A stretch of DNA of 64,000 nucleotides from contig NZ_JADOTX010000001.1 in the NCBI RefSeq assembly GCF_015751765.1, forward strand, positions 7,032,271 to 7,096,270, given 5' to 3'. Positions 52,707-63,099 of the stretch are shown one piece after another (the first letter of the stretch is position 1; every line of letters begins with the position of its first letter). The notes beneath the pieces are model-generated. The model saw nothing but the letters and a program-made list of their open reading frames with translations, was not told the DNA's origin and did not search any database. Origin of the DNA: Micromonospora ureilytica (GTDB taxonomy: Bacteria > Actinomycetota > Actinomycetes > Mycobacteriales > Micromonosporaceae). A program made the translations under genes and the position numbers.

Positions 52707-54086
52707 ATGCCAGCCGACCGTATCGACGCCGTCGTCAGCCTCGCCAAGCGCCGAGGCTTCGTCTTCCCCTCCAGTGAGATCTATGGGGGCACCCGATCGG
52801 CGTGGGACTACGGCCCGCTCGGCGTGGAACTCAAGGAGAACGTCCGCCGGCAGTGGTGGAAGACAATGGTCCAGCAGCGCGACGACGTCGTCGGCCTGGA
52901 CTCCGCGGTGATCCTGTCCCGCAAGGTGTGGGAGGCGTCCGGCCACATCGCCGAGTTCGTCGACCCGCTCACCGAGTGCCAGTTCTGTCACAAGCGGTTC
53001 CGCGCCGACCACCTCGAGGAGGCGTACGCCGAGAAGCACGGCAAGCCGCTCACCTCACTGGCCGAGCTGAACTGCCCCAACTGCGGCAACAAGGGCACCT
53101 TCACCGAGCCGAAGATGTTCAACGGCCTCATGAAGACCTACCTGGGCCCGGTGGAGAGCGACGAGGGGCTGCACTACCTGCGCCCGGAGACCGCGCAGGG
53201 CATCTTCGTCAACTACAAGAACGTCGAGACGGTCGCCCGCAAGAAGCCCCCGTTCGGCATCGCGCAGACCGGCAAGTCGTTCCGCAACGAGATCACCCCG
53301 GGCAACTTCATCTTCCGGACCCGCGAGTTCGAGCAGATGGAGATGGAGTTCTTCGTCGAGCCGGGCAGCGACGAGCAGTGGCACGAGTACTGGCTCCAGG
53401 AGCGCTGGAACTGGTACCTCGACCTCGGCCTGTCGGCGGACAATCTGCGCCTGTTCGAGCACCCCAAGGAGAAGCTGTCGCACTACTCGAAGCGGACGGT
53501 GGACATCGAGTACCGCTTCCAGTTCGGTGGCACCGAGTTCGCCGAGCTGGAGGGTGTCGCCAACCGCACCGACTTCGACCTCTCCACGCACAGCAAGCAC
53601 TCCGGCGTCGACCTGTCGTACTTCGACCAGAGCAAGAGTGAGCGCTGGATGCCGTACGTCATCGAGCCGGCCGCGGGTCTTACCCGCGCGGTGCTCGCCT
53701 TCCTGCTGGAGGCGTACGACGAGGACGAGGCGCCGAACACCAAGGGCGGCGTGGACAAGCGCACCGTGATGCGGTTCGACCCGCGGCTCGCCCCGGTCAA
53801 GGTGGCGGTGCTGCCGCTGTCCCGCAACGAGGCGCTGTCGCCCAAGGCCAAGGACCTCGCGACGCTGCTGCGTAAGCGCTGGGTGGTGGAGTTCGACGAC
53901 TCGCAGGCGATCGGGCGCCGCTACCGCCGGCAGGACGAGATCGGCACCCCGTTCTGCGTGACTGTCGACTTCGACACCCTGGACGACAACGCGGTGACGG
54001 TGCGCAACCGGGACACCATGGCCCAGGAGCGCGTCTCCCTGGACCAGGTCGAGCGCTACCTGATCGAGCGTCTGCCCGGCTGCTGA
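52707..54086 (+). CDS. glyS: Glycyl-tRNA synthetase (alpha2 type)
   Basis: A 459-residue class II synthetase of the dimeric eukaryote-like type used by actinobacteria. Class II motif 2 is [22 protein letters not shown] and motif 3 lies in [19 protein letters not shown]. The insertion with CQFCHKRF and CPNCGNKG is a zinc-like pair of CxxC motifs, a feature of this enzyme. The C-terminal anticodon-binding domain begins [18 protein letters not shown] 52707 is preceded by AGGAGG. A long hairpin follows. Confidence 0.96.
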   Translation: MPADRIDAVVSLAKRRGFVFPSSEIYGGTRSAWDYGPLGVELKENVRRQWWKTMVQQRDDVVGLDSAVILSRKVWEASGHIAEFVDPLTECQFCHKRFRADHLEEAYAEKHGKPLTSLAELNCPNCGNKGTFTEPKMFNGLMKTYLGPVESDEGLHYLRPETAQGIFVNYKNVETVARKKPPFGIAQTGKSFRNEITPGNFIFRTREFEQMEMEFFVEPGSDEQWHEYWLQERWNWYLDLGLSADNLRLFEHPKEKLSHYSKRTVDIEYRFQFGGTEFAELEGVANRTDFDLSTHSKHSGVDLSYFDQSKSERWMPYVIEPAAGLTRAVLAFLLEAYDEDEAPNTKGGVDKRTVMRFDPRLAPVKVAVLPLSRNEALSPKAKDLATLLRKRWVVEFDDSQAIGRRYRRQDEIGTPFCVTVDFDTLDDNAVTVRNRDTMAQERVSLDQVERYLIERLPGC

Positions 54087-54096
54087 GACTCTGCGC

Positions 54097-54139
54097 ACGG
54101 GGCCTCGGCCGACGCGATAAGCGCCGGTCGAGGCCCCGT
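54097..54139 (+). terminator. Terminator after glyS
   Basis: 11-bp stem ACGGGGCCTCG / CGAGGCCCCGT with further imperfect pairing inward (GCCGACGC / GCGCCGGT) around GATAA, 11 bases after the stop and just before the next start. Confidence 0.8.
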
Positions 54140-54150
54140 ACACTTGTCCG

Positions 54151-55323
54151 GTGACTGCCTCGACCGTGCCCGCGCTGCGCCCGCTGACTCTCGGCCAGCA
54201 CCAGGTGTGGCCGCCGGTCGTGCTCGCGCCGATGGCCGGGATCACCAACATCGGGTTCCGTCGGCTCTGTCGCGAGCAGGGCGGCGGCATCTACGTCTGC
54301 GAGATGATCACCACTCGGGCGCTGGTCGAGCGCAACCCGAAGACGCTGCGCATGATCGCGTTCGGCGACGACGAGAAGCCCCGCAGCCTCCAGCTCTACG
54401 GCACCGATCCGGAGATCACCGCCGCCGCCGTGCGGATCGTCGTCGAGCGCAACCTGGCCGACCACATCGACCTCAACTTCGGCTGCCCCGTACCCAAGGT
54501 CACCCGGCGTGGCGGCGGCGCGGCGCTGCCGTGGCGGCGCCGGCTCTTCGCGCGACTGGTGCGGGCCGCGGTGGCCGCCGCGTCACCGTCCGGCGTGCCG
54601 GTCACGGTCAAGATGCGCAAGGGCATCGACGACGACCATCTGACGTACGTCGAAGCCGGGCTCGCCGCACAGGAGGCCGGCGTGGCCGCGGTGGCCCTGC
54701 ACGGGCGGACGGCGGCGCAGCGCTACTCGGGCACCGCCGACTGGGACGCGATCGCCACGTTGAAGCAGGCCCTGGACGTGCCGGTGCTCGGCAACGGCGA
54801 CATCTGGGAGGCCGACGACGCGCTGCGGATGGTGGCCCACACCGGCGTCGACGGCGTGGTCATCGGGCGCGGATGCCTGGGCCGACCGTGGCTCTTCGCC
54901 GACCTGGAGGCCGCCTTCAACGGTCGGCCCGAGCGGCGGCTTCCCAATCTCGGCGAGGTGGCGTTGACCATGCGCCGGCACGCCGAACTGCTTGTCGACC
55001 AGTTCACGGCCGGCGCCCGCAACCCGGCCCGAGGCGAACGGGACGGCTGCACCGACTTCCGCAAGCACGTCGCCTGGTACCTCAAGGGCTTCCCGGTCGG
55101 CGGCGAGCTGCGTCGCTCGCTGGCGATGATCGAAAGCCTGGCGCAGCTCGACGACCTGCTCGGCAAGCTCGACCCGGCGGAGCCTTTCCCGCTGACCGCC
55201 CTCGGGCAGCCGCGCGGGCGTACCAACTCCCCGGGCAAGGTCTTCCTGCCGGAGGGTTGGCTGGCCAGCCGAGACGACGACACAGTCCCCGAGGGCGCCG
55301 AGATGGACGACTCCGGCGGCTGA
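54151..55323 (+). CDS. dusB: tRNA dihydrouridine synthase
   Basis: A 390-residue FMN enzyme reducing uridines in the tRNA D-loop. It starts with the TIM-barrel motif LAPMAGITNIGFR; the catalytic cysteine lies in DLNFGCPVPKVTRRGGGAALP, and VKMRKGID and HGRTAAQRYSG (FMN phosphate) follow. GNGDIWEADDAL and GVVIGRGCLGRPW complete the barrel. The C-terminal helical domain is present. GTG 54151 is close behind the glyS terminator. DusB is the best subgroup guess from length and motifs. Confidence 0.93.
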   Translation: MTASTVPALRPLTLGQHQVWPPVVLAPMAGITNIGFRRLCREQGGGIYVCEMITTRALVERNPKTLRMIAFGDDEKPRSLQLYGTDPEITAAAVRIVVERNLADHIDLNFGCPVPKVTRRGGGAALPWRRRLFARLVRAAVAAASPSGVPVTVKMRKGIDDDHLTYVEAGLAAQEAGVAAVALHGRTAAQRYSGTADWDAIATLKQALDVPVLGNGDIWEADDALRMVAHTGVDGVVIGRGCLGRPWLFADLEAAFNGRPERRLPNLGEVALTMRRHAELLVDQFTAGARNPARGERDGCTDFRKHVAWYLKGFPVGGELRRSLAMIESLAQLDDLLGKLDPAEPFPLTALGQPRGRTNSPGKVFLPEGWLASRDDDTVPEGAEMDDSGG

Positions 55324-55438
55324 GCCCCGCACCTGGCGGGTTGGGCGGAGACGCCCGCGACTATCCCTCGGGAACGCGGGCTCCCAGCAGGGTCCGTGCC
55401 GGTGCGCCGGTCACCCCCCGGAGCCCTCGGGTCGTGGC

Positions 55439-55492
55439 GCTCCGTCTTTCCTGGACGCTCCGTCTTTCCTGGACGCTCCGTCTTTTCTCGAC
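55439..55492. repeat. 18-bp tandem repeat, three copies
   Basis: Unit GCTCCGTCTTTCCTGGAC is exactly repeated at 55439 and 55457, with a variant (TTTTCTCGAC end) at 55475, followed by a partial GCTCCG. Confidence 0.88.
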
Positions 55493-55526
55493 GCTCCGCG
55501 TAGAGGCTGGCAGCTGAGTTCGGCGT

Positions 55527-55720
55527 CCTTTGGAGCTGATGTCGTGAACGAATCATCAGTCGGCGTCGTCGGCCGTGCGCCCCTGATGCGTCTACGGCGT
55601 CAGCTTCAGGGTGCGCGTCTGATGCGTCTACGGCGTCAGCTTCAGGGTGCGCTTCTGATTCGTCGACGGCGTCAGCTCTAACGTGCGCGCCTGATTCGTT
55701 TGCGACATCAGCTCCAAAGG
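55527..55720. repeat. 36-bp tandem hairpin repeats flanked by inverted arms
   Basis: Copies start at 55583, 55619, 55655 and 55691, exactly 36 bases apart. Each can fold as CTGA.GCGTC...GGCGTCAG-type hairpins. The outer segments 55527-55555 (beginning CCTTTGGAGCTGATGTCG) and 55691-55720 (ending CGACATCAGCTCCAAAGG) are inverted copies of each other with few mismatches. The unit length is a multiple of three, but no plausible protein is read. Confidence 0.85.
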
Positions 55721-55740
55721 ACCCGTGACGCAGTCAGTGG

Positions 55741-55912
55741 GGTGGCCTGCCGGGTGGGTGGCCTGCCGGGTGGGTGGCCTGCCGGGTGGGTGGCCTGCCG
55801 GGTGGGTGGCCTGCCGGGGTGGGCGGTCTGCCGGGGTGGGACGGCTTGGCCGGGTGAACGGCTTGCCGGGTGGGCGGCACGTCGGGGTGGGCGGCCTGGT
55901 CAGCTCGGATGG
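55741..55912. repeat. 16-bp G-rich tandem repeat, four exact copies and decaying remnants
   Basis: Unit GGTGGCCTGCCGGGTG is repeated exactly from 55741 to 55804, then continues with 17-base variants and degenerates towards 55912. Confidence 0.88.
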
Positions 55913-55965
55913 CCCCATGATTCCGTCTGCGCCTGACGAGGGCGTGGACAGCAACCCGCTCATGC

Positions 55966-56002
55966 CGAAGGGCCGGGCCCCGTGGTGGGGTCCGGCCCTT
56001 CG
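55966..56002 (-). terminator. Terminator after the C39-like gene
   Basis: 11-bp stem CGAAGGGCCGG / CCGGCCCTTCG with inner CCCC/GGGG pairing, 22 bases after the stop of the minus-strand gene. Confidence 0.8.
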
Positions 56003-56023
56003 CTTGGTGTGTGGTGGTGGGTG

Positions 56024-56686
56024 TCAGCTGGTGGCGTAGCCGCGGGTGGCGATCCAGTCGGCGAGGTGCTCGACGGTGATCTGGTAGGCGGCCTGGTTGG
56101 GGTCGGCGGAGTCGGCGATGGTGACGGTGTTGCCGTTGTCGTGGTAGCCGACGACGCTGATGTAGTGCCCGCCCTCGTAGGAGTGCGCGTTGCCGTCGGT
56201 GTCAGTGCTGGTCCCGGCGATGTTCGCGACCACGGCCCTACCGTCGTCGACGGTCTTGACCACGTCGGCGCGCAGGGTGTCGGTCTGCTTCGCGTCGGCG
56301 TCCGGGCTGCTGATCTCCACCGACCGGTACGCGTCGGTCTTGCCGGTTTCCTTGTTCAGGACAGGGGTGATGTCGTTGATGGAGTTGGTGCCGGCTTCGG
56401 TGGTGCCCATTTCCTTGGCCATGTCATCAACGTTGATGTTCTTGCCCTGCACGGACAGGGCGTTTCGGGTGGCGGCGGGGCCGCAGTAGTAGAAGTTCGG
56501 CTGGGCTTCGTAGCGCACGCCCAGTTCCCGCTCGCCGTGGCCCTTGCGGTCGGTGTGGGTCTGCGTGGCCGGCTTGCTGGTGCTGGGGGCGGCGAAGGCG
56601 GTGGTGACGGGGCCGGCGATGGCGCCGCCGGTGAAGGCGAGGCCAGCGGCGGTGAGGGCGGTCTTACGGATCAGATCGGTACGCAT
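56024..56686 (-). CDS. Secreted C39-like (papain-fold) peptidase domain protein
   Basis: A 220-residue exported protein. The signal peptide is ~32 residues (LTAAGLAFTGGAIAGPVTTAFA, cut near AFA/AP). The mature part is a stand-alone C39-like domain: Cys68 in PNFYYCGPAATRNALS, His174 in EGGHYISVVGYH and Asp192 in TIADSAD, so the Cys-His-Asp triad is intact. In ABC exporters a C39 domain cuts double-glycine leaders, but here it is free and secreted, so the substrate is unknown. It stands alone with a promoter region upstream and a terminator downstream. Confidence 0.85.
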   Translation of the reverse strand: MRTDLIRKTALTAAGLAFTGGAIAGPVTTAFAAPSTSKPATQTHTDRKGHGERELGVRYEAQPNFYYCGPAATRNALSVQGKNINVDDMAKEMGTTEAGTNSINDITPVLNKETGKTDAYRSVEISSPDADAKQTDTLRADVVKTVDDGRAVVANIAGTSTDTDGNAHSYEGGHYISVVGYHDNGNTVTIADSADPNQAAYQITVEHLADWIATRGYATS

Positions 56687-57112
56687 GGTGGCGTGCTCCT
56701 CTGCATCGGGGGTGCCCGCACCACACTTGGGGGTGTGGGTGGTGCGGGGAAAGTTCGAGGGGTTCTGCCCGGTGACCCGGTGAGGGGGTCGGCGTCGGGA
56801 CAGGGTGTAACGGGTGCCGGTGGCGGATCATTCCGCCTACCTGCGGGGGCCGGCCTGTTGTGGTGCTCGGCCGTGCGGGGGATGTAACCGAGGCGGCCTG
56901 GCGGGTGTTCCCGGCGGCTGCCGCGCCCCGCGACTCGACGGCTGCGGTGGCCTGCCACTTCGACGACTGGGCTGGCCTGCCAGGTATAACGACCCGGCCC
57001 GGCCGCCGATTCCGCCGCCGGGGTGGCCCCGACCACCCGACAAACAAGGTCAAACCAGACAACCCGCCCATTCCGCTGGCCTGGCAGACCCGACACGGCG
57101 GCCACGGGAGCG

Positions 57113-57190
57113 TGATCCACTCGGGTTCCTGAAAGGCGCGGTGTCCGGCTGTCGGGGATACGCCGACTTCATGAAATCCGAGTGGATCAT
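57113..57190. repeat. Palindromic intergenic element with TGATCCACTCGG ends
   Basis: Arms TGATCCACTCGG and CCGAGTGGATCA are exact inverted copies, and continue imperfectly (GTTCCTGAA versus ATTTCATGAA). The loop is about 35 bases and includes a CGGCTGTCGGG...CGCCGA segment. Confidence 0.7.
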
Positions 57191-57203
57191 CCCGGTCTGG
57201 GGC

Positions 57204-57229
57204 GCGACCGCCCGGCAGGGGGCGGTCGC
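57204..57229 (-). terminator. Terminator after the hexosaminidase gene
   Basis: 10-bp perfect stem GCGACCGCCC / GGGCGGTCGC with a 6-nt loop, 26 bases after the stop of the minus-strand gene. Confidence 0.7.
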
Positions 57230-57254
57230 CGGGCGGACCGGGCCGAGCCGGGGA

Positions 57255-58922
57255 TCAGGGGGTGGCGGTTTCGGTTTGTGGCACGTTGCGCTGGGCGGGG
57301 ACGGTCGGTGTGGTCGACCAGGGGACCTCGGGCGCGTGGTGGAAGGTAATCCCGGCCCTCGTCCAGCGGGGGCCCTGGCCGGCCAGGCGGTCGCGGAAGG
57401 CGGCCCAGTCGTGGCTTGCCCGGGGTGACCAGCCCAGTTCGGCGATGGCCGGGAGGCGGGGCAGGAGCAGGAGTTCGATGTCTGCCAGCGAGGTGACCGA
57501 TTCGGTCCAGAGCGGGGCCTCCACACCGAGCACAGCCTCGGCGGGTACGCCGGCGACGTGCGTGCCCGGATCCCAGTCGTACGCCTTGCGCACGTCGATG
57601 AGGCCGGCCCAGTCGTGCCCGATCGGGGTGTCCGGGGCGTACTTCATGTCCAGGTAGGCGTGGTTGCCGGGGGAGACGATCAGCCGGGCCCCCCGGCGTA
57701 CGGCGTCGACGGTGGTGGGGTCTTCGCCGTTCGTGCCCCACCACTGCAGGACCCGCCCGTCGAGGTGGGCGGCGGGCGCGAGCTGGTGCCAGCCGACGAC
57801 GGTCTTGCCGAGGTCGGCCACGATGCGCTGGACCCGCTCGACGAAACCGGTGTAGACCTCGCCCTTGACCTTGAACGCCTCGTCGCCGCCGATGTGCAGC
57901 CAGGGGCCGGGGGTGAGCGCGGCCACCTCGCCCAACACGTCGGCGACGAAGTCGTACGTCCGCTCGTCGGCCGGGTCGACGTAGCTGAAGCCGACCTCGG
58001 TGCCGGTGTACGGCGGTGGTGCGATCTTGTCTGGCGCCAGCTCCGGGTACGCGACCAGCGCCGAGTTGGTGTGCCCCGGGAGGTCGATCTCCGGGACGAC
58101 GGTGATGTGGCGGGCAGCCGCGTAGGAGACGATCCGCGCGTAGTCGGCCTTCGTGTAGTGCCCGCCGGGGCCGCCGCCGACCTCGGTCGTTCCGCCGACT
58201 GTGGTCAGCTTCGGCCAGGAGTCGACGGTGATCCGCCAACCCTGGTCGTCGGTGAGGTGCAGGTGCAGGTGGTTGAGCTTGTAGCGGGCCAGGTGGTCGA
58301 CCACCCGCAGCACGTCCTCGACGGCGAAGAAGTGCCGCGCGACGTCGAGCATCGCGCCCCGGTAGGGGAACCGGGGCGCGTCGGTGATCGTCCCGCCGGG
58401 CAGCGCCCAGCGTTCGGTGACCGGGGTGGGGCTCTCGATGGCCGCCGGCAGTAGCTGGCGCAGCGTCTGTGCGCCGTAGAAGAGGCCGGCGGCGGTGGTG
58501 GCGGTGACGCGTACCCCGTCGGTGGTGGTGTCGAGGCGGTAGCCCTCCGGGCCGAGGTCGGCGCTGTCGTCCAGCACCAGCGCGATGCCACCGGCGGGCT
58601 CCGGCGTGGTGGCGTCGGTGACCGGCAACGGGTAGCCGGTGGCCGGGCGCAGGAACTGGGCGAGCTGCTCGGCGACCGCCAGCGCGGCGGGGTCGGCGCT
58701 GGCCACGATGACCGCGTCGGCCGGCAGCACCCAGTCGGCGGTCGGGTCCGGCTGGACCTGCTGGGGGGCGGGCACGACGTCGGCCAGCCGGTGCGGGGCC
58801 GACGGGGCGAGCAACTCGCCCGCCGCCCGTTCGGCCGCCTGGGCCAGTGTGGCCGCGTCCGGTTCCCCCGCCGTCAGCGGCGCGGGGACGGCGGTGGGGC
58901 CGGGGGAGGGGATGGTCGACAC
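57255..58922 (-). CDS. Beta-N-acetylhexosaminidase, glycoside hydrolase family 20
   Basis: A 555-residue GH20 enzyme removing terminal GlcNAc/GalNAc from chitin or glycan fragments. The N-terminal GH20b domain (PAPQQVQPDPTADWVLP, GYRLDTTTDGVRVTA) precedes the barrel: RGAMLDVARHFF, then the catalytic Asp-Glu pair in WLHIGGDEAF, and the tryptophan region VLQWWGTN. No secretion signal is clear, suggesting cytoplasmic action on imported sugars. GTG 58922 (VSTIPSPGP) is preferred because CGGAG precedes it; the open frame goes on to 59111, across the operator candidate. Confidence 0.9.
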   Translation of the reverse strand: MSTIPSPGPTAVPAPLTAGEPDAATLAQAAERAAGELLAPSAPHRLADVVPAPQQVQPDPTADWVLPADAVIVASADPAALAVAEQLAQFLRPATGYPLPVTDATTPEPAGGIALVLDDSADLGPEGYRLDTTTDGVRVTATTAAGLFYGAQTLRQLLPAAIESPTPVTERWALPGGTITDAPRFPYRGAMLDVARHFFAVEDVLRVVDHLARYKLNHLHLHLTDDQGWRITVDSWPKLTTVGGTTEVGGGPGGHYTKADYARIVSYAAARHITVVPEIDLPGHTNSALVAYPELAPDKIAPPPYTGTEVGFSYVDPADERTYDFVADVLGEVAALTPGPWLHIGGDEAFKVKGEVYTGFVERVQRIVADLGKTVVGWHQLAPAAHLDGRVLQWWGTNGEDPTTVDAVRRGARLIVSPGNHAYLDMKYAPDTPIGHDWAGLIDVRKAYDWDPGTHVAGVPAEAVLGVEAPLWTESVTSLADIELLLLPRLPAIAELGWSPRASHDWAAFRDRLAGQGPRWTRAGITFHHAPEVPWSTTPTVPAQRNVPQTETATP

Positions 58923-59239
58923 GGCGGCGACTCCGGGGGGTGTATTCGCGTCGGTTATGGCAAAAGTGAGGTTCACCGGCTGGCGTGCCGTCAAGCGTAC
59001 GACGCTCGGCCGGGATGCGTGATGGTGCGCATGGAAGCGTTCCCAAAAACCGGTACGAACACGGATAGTCGTGATGGCTGTGCCAATTGTCACCGAACGG
59101 TCCCAGGTCACTCGATGTTCGCTTAACCTTCGCCCACCGATCGACGTTGACCCCGGGATTACCGGCGGTCCGTCCCGGGGAAGAAGAAAACTGAACCTTC
59201 GTTAAGTGTCAATCCGGCGCGTGTGTTGTGGAGGCTCTG
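58923..59239. other. Divergent promoter region between hexosaminidase and ppdK
   Basis: 317 bases between divergent genes, more AT-rich than average, with the LacI-type operator candidate at 59032-59045. Promoters for both directions are expected; I cannot fix their -10 and -35 boxes. Confidence 0.55.
59032..59045. promoter_or_regulatory. LacI-family operator candidate upstream of the GH20 gene
   Basis: TGGAAGCGTTCCCA is an imperfect 14-bp palindrome (five of seven pairs) with the central CG typical of LacI-type sites, close to the TGGGAGCGCTCCCA consensus of CebR-like sugar regulators. It is ~110 bases ahead of the hexosaminidase start. Confidence 0.5.
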
Positions 59240-61948
<2,709 letters not shown>

Positions 61949-61955
61949 CGCACGT

Positions 61956-61986
61956 CGGCGGCGGCCCGGTCACCCGGCCGCCGCCG
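61956..61986. terminator. Bidirectional terminator between ppdK and the roadblock gene
   Basis: Perfect 11-bp stem CGGCGGCGGCC / GGCCGCCGCCG with a 9-nt loop, located between convergent stop codons. Confidence 0.75.
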
Positions 61987-61990
61987 GCGC

Positions 61991-62491
61991 TCAGATCGGC
62001 GGACGACGCCAGGTGGGTCGGGACGAGCGGCGCAACTGCGCCGGCAGGGTCGCCATCGGGGTACGCGTGGCCAGCGGGGCGTGCGCGTCCGGCACGGAGG
62101 TCGCGCCGAAGCCTCCGCCGCGAACGTCCAAAAACGAGCCCGCCCGACGGGCCACCGCCCGCGCCTCCTCGTGCAGCGCGTCCAGATCGCCCGGATCCGA
62201 CGCGGTGACGAGGGTCAGCAGGGCGCTGCGCCCGGCCGGGTAGGTCACCACGCAGCCGGCGGTGGTGCACACGACCGACTCCCGGAACTCACCCTGCCGG
62301 ACGGTGTCGGCCACCCGGTGACCGAGCCCGAAACTCGCGGCGGCGAGCGCGGCCAGATGGGTGGCGTCGGTGCTGGGCAGATCGCTGGAGATGAGCATCC
62401 CGTCGGTGGCGGCCAGCACCGTCCCGGCGATGTCGGGTCGGCGCCTGCGCAGCCCCCGTAGCTCCGTTCCCATCACCGTGTCTGCGTCCAC
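61991..62491 (-). CDS. Roadblock/LC7-like domain protein
   Basis: A 166-residue cytoplasmic protein. The N-terminal ~110 residues fit the roadblock/LC7 fold: LRRRRPDIAGTVLAATDGMLISSDLPSTDATHLAALAAASFG, then REGEF-like strand and ALLTLVTA. The rest is a low-complexity tail. Such proteins often act with small GTPases (MglA-like) in actinobacterial conservons, but no partner gene is next to it. GTG 62491 is used; ATG 62473 is possible. Confidence 0.78.
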   Translation of the reverse strand: MDADTVMGTELRGLRRRRPDIAGTVLAATDGMLISSDLPSTDATHLAALAAASFGLGHRVADTVRQGEFRESVVCTTAGCVVTYPAGRSALLTLVTASDPGDLDALHEEARAVARRAGSFLDVRGGGFGATSVPDAHAPLATRTPMATLPAQLRRSSRPTWRRPPI

Positions 62492-62745
62492 GAGCGTTAC
62501 CCCTCACCGGTCGGGCTCTGCGTGTCAGTCGGATGGTCACGTTCCGCGCTGGGAACGCTACCGGTGGCCACTTCCGACCGCGAGCCCGTAACCCTCGGCA
62601 ATCGGTTGGCAACTGCGGGCCAATCGGTGGTTGTGTGCCCTTCGTCGATGCGTCGTGAGCGGGTTGCGCAACGGGGGCGGGCGTAACCTTGGCTGGCTCG
62701 TACACGGCCGATTGGGCGCCGCGTCGAACGGGAAGAGGTGACTGC

Positions 62746-63099
62746 ATGACAAGTGTCTGGGAGAGCCTGACTGTCGACGCCCGCGATCCGGCCCGGCTGG
62801 CCCGTTGGTGGGCCGAGGCGCTCGGCTATCAGGTCGTCACCGAGACTCCGAGCGGCGTGGAGATCCGTCAGTCCCCGGACCAGGCGCCCGCCCTGTTCTT
62901 CGGCCCGGTGGCCGACGGCAAGGAGCGCAAGAACCGGCTGCACCTCGACCTGCGCCCCGCCAACCAGGAGGCCGAGGTCGAGCGCCTTGTCGACATGGGC
63001 GCGCGGCACGTCGACATCGGTCAGGGTGAGGTCGACTGGACGGTGCTGTCCGACCCGGAAGGCAACGAGTTCTGCGTCCTCCGTGAGCGCGAGGAGTGA
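62746..63099 (+). CDS. VOC (glyoxalase/bleomycin-resistance fold) family protein
   Basis: A 117-residue protein of the vicinal-oxygen-chelate fold: WESLTVDARDPARLARWWAEALGY start, LFFGPVADGKERKNRLHLDLRP in the middle (with a metal-ligand-like His) and VLSDPEGNEFCVL at the end. Activity cannot be told from this family name. ATG 62746 follows GGAAGAGG. The dGTPase start lies inside its 3' end. Confidence 0.88.
   Translation: MTSVWESLTVDARDPARLARWWAEALGYQVVTETPSGVEIRQSPDQAPALFFGPVADGKERKNRLHLDLRPANQEAEVERLVDMGARHVDIGQGEVDWTVLSDPEGNEFCVLREREE

Larger units (their letters stand above)
55324..56023. other. Gene-free 700-nt gap dominated by tandem repeats
   Basis: Between dusB and the C39-like gene there is no credible coding sequence. 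Three different tandem arrays lie one after another (55439-55492, 55527-55720 and 55741-55912), followed by a terminator for the minus-strand gene. Confidence 0.75.
56687..57254. other. Intergenic region before the C39-like gene
   Basis: This 568-nt stretch should hold the promoter of the minus-strand C39-like gene and the end of the hexosaminidase transcript. It carries a palindromic element (57113-57190) and a terminator hairpin (57204-57229). Open frames across it are proline/glycine/arginine-rich and lack ribosome sites, so I call no gene. Confidence 0.55.

Noticed and set aside
55583..55726. 36-bp repeats considered as a CRISPR array
   Set aside because: The units follow each other without unique spacers, and no cas gene is nearby.
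55628..55963. Minus-strand open frame through the tandem repeats
   Set aside because: It only encodes the repeat units (12-residue and short Pro-rich periodicity) and has no start signal.
56814..57428. Open frame of about 200 codons in the gap before the hexosaminidase
   Set aside because: Gly/Pro/Arg-rich product, no ribosome site, runs through the palindromic element, the terminator and into the 3' end of the GH20 gene.
58923..59111. Longer N-terminus for the GH20 enzyme
   Set aside because: The extra residues lack family similarity, contain the operator-like palindrome and have no good ribosome site; GTG 58922 is better supported, though not proven.
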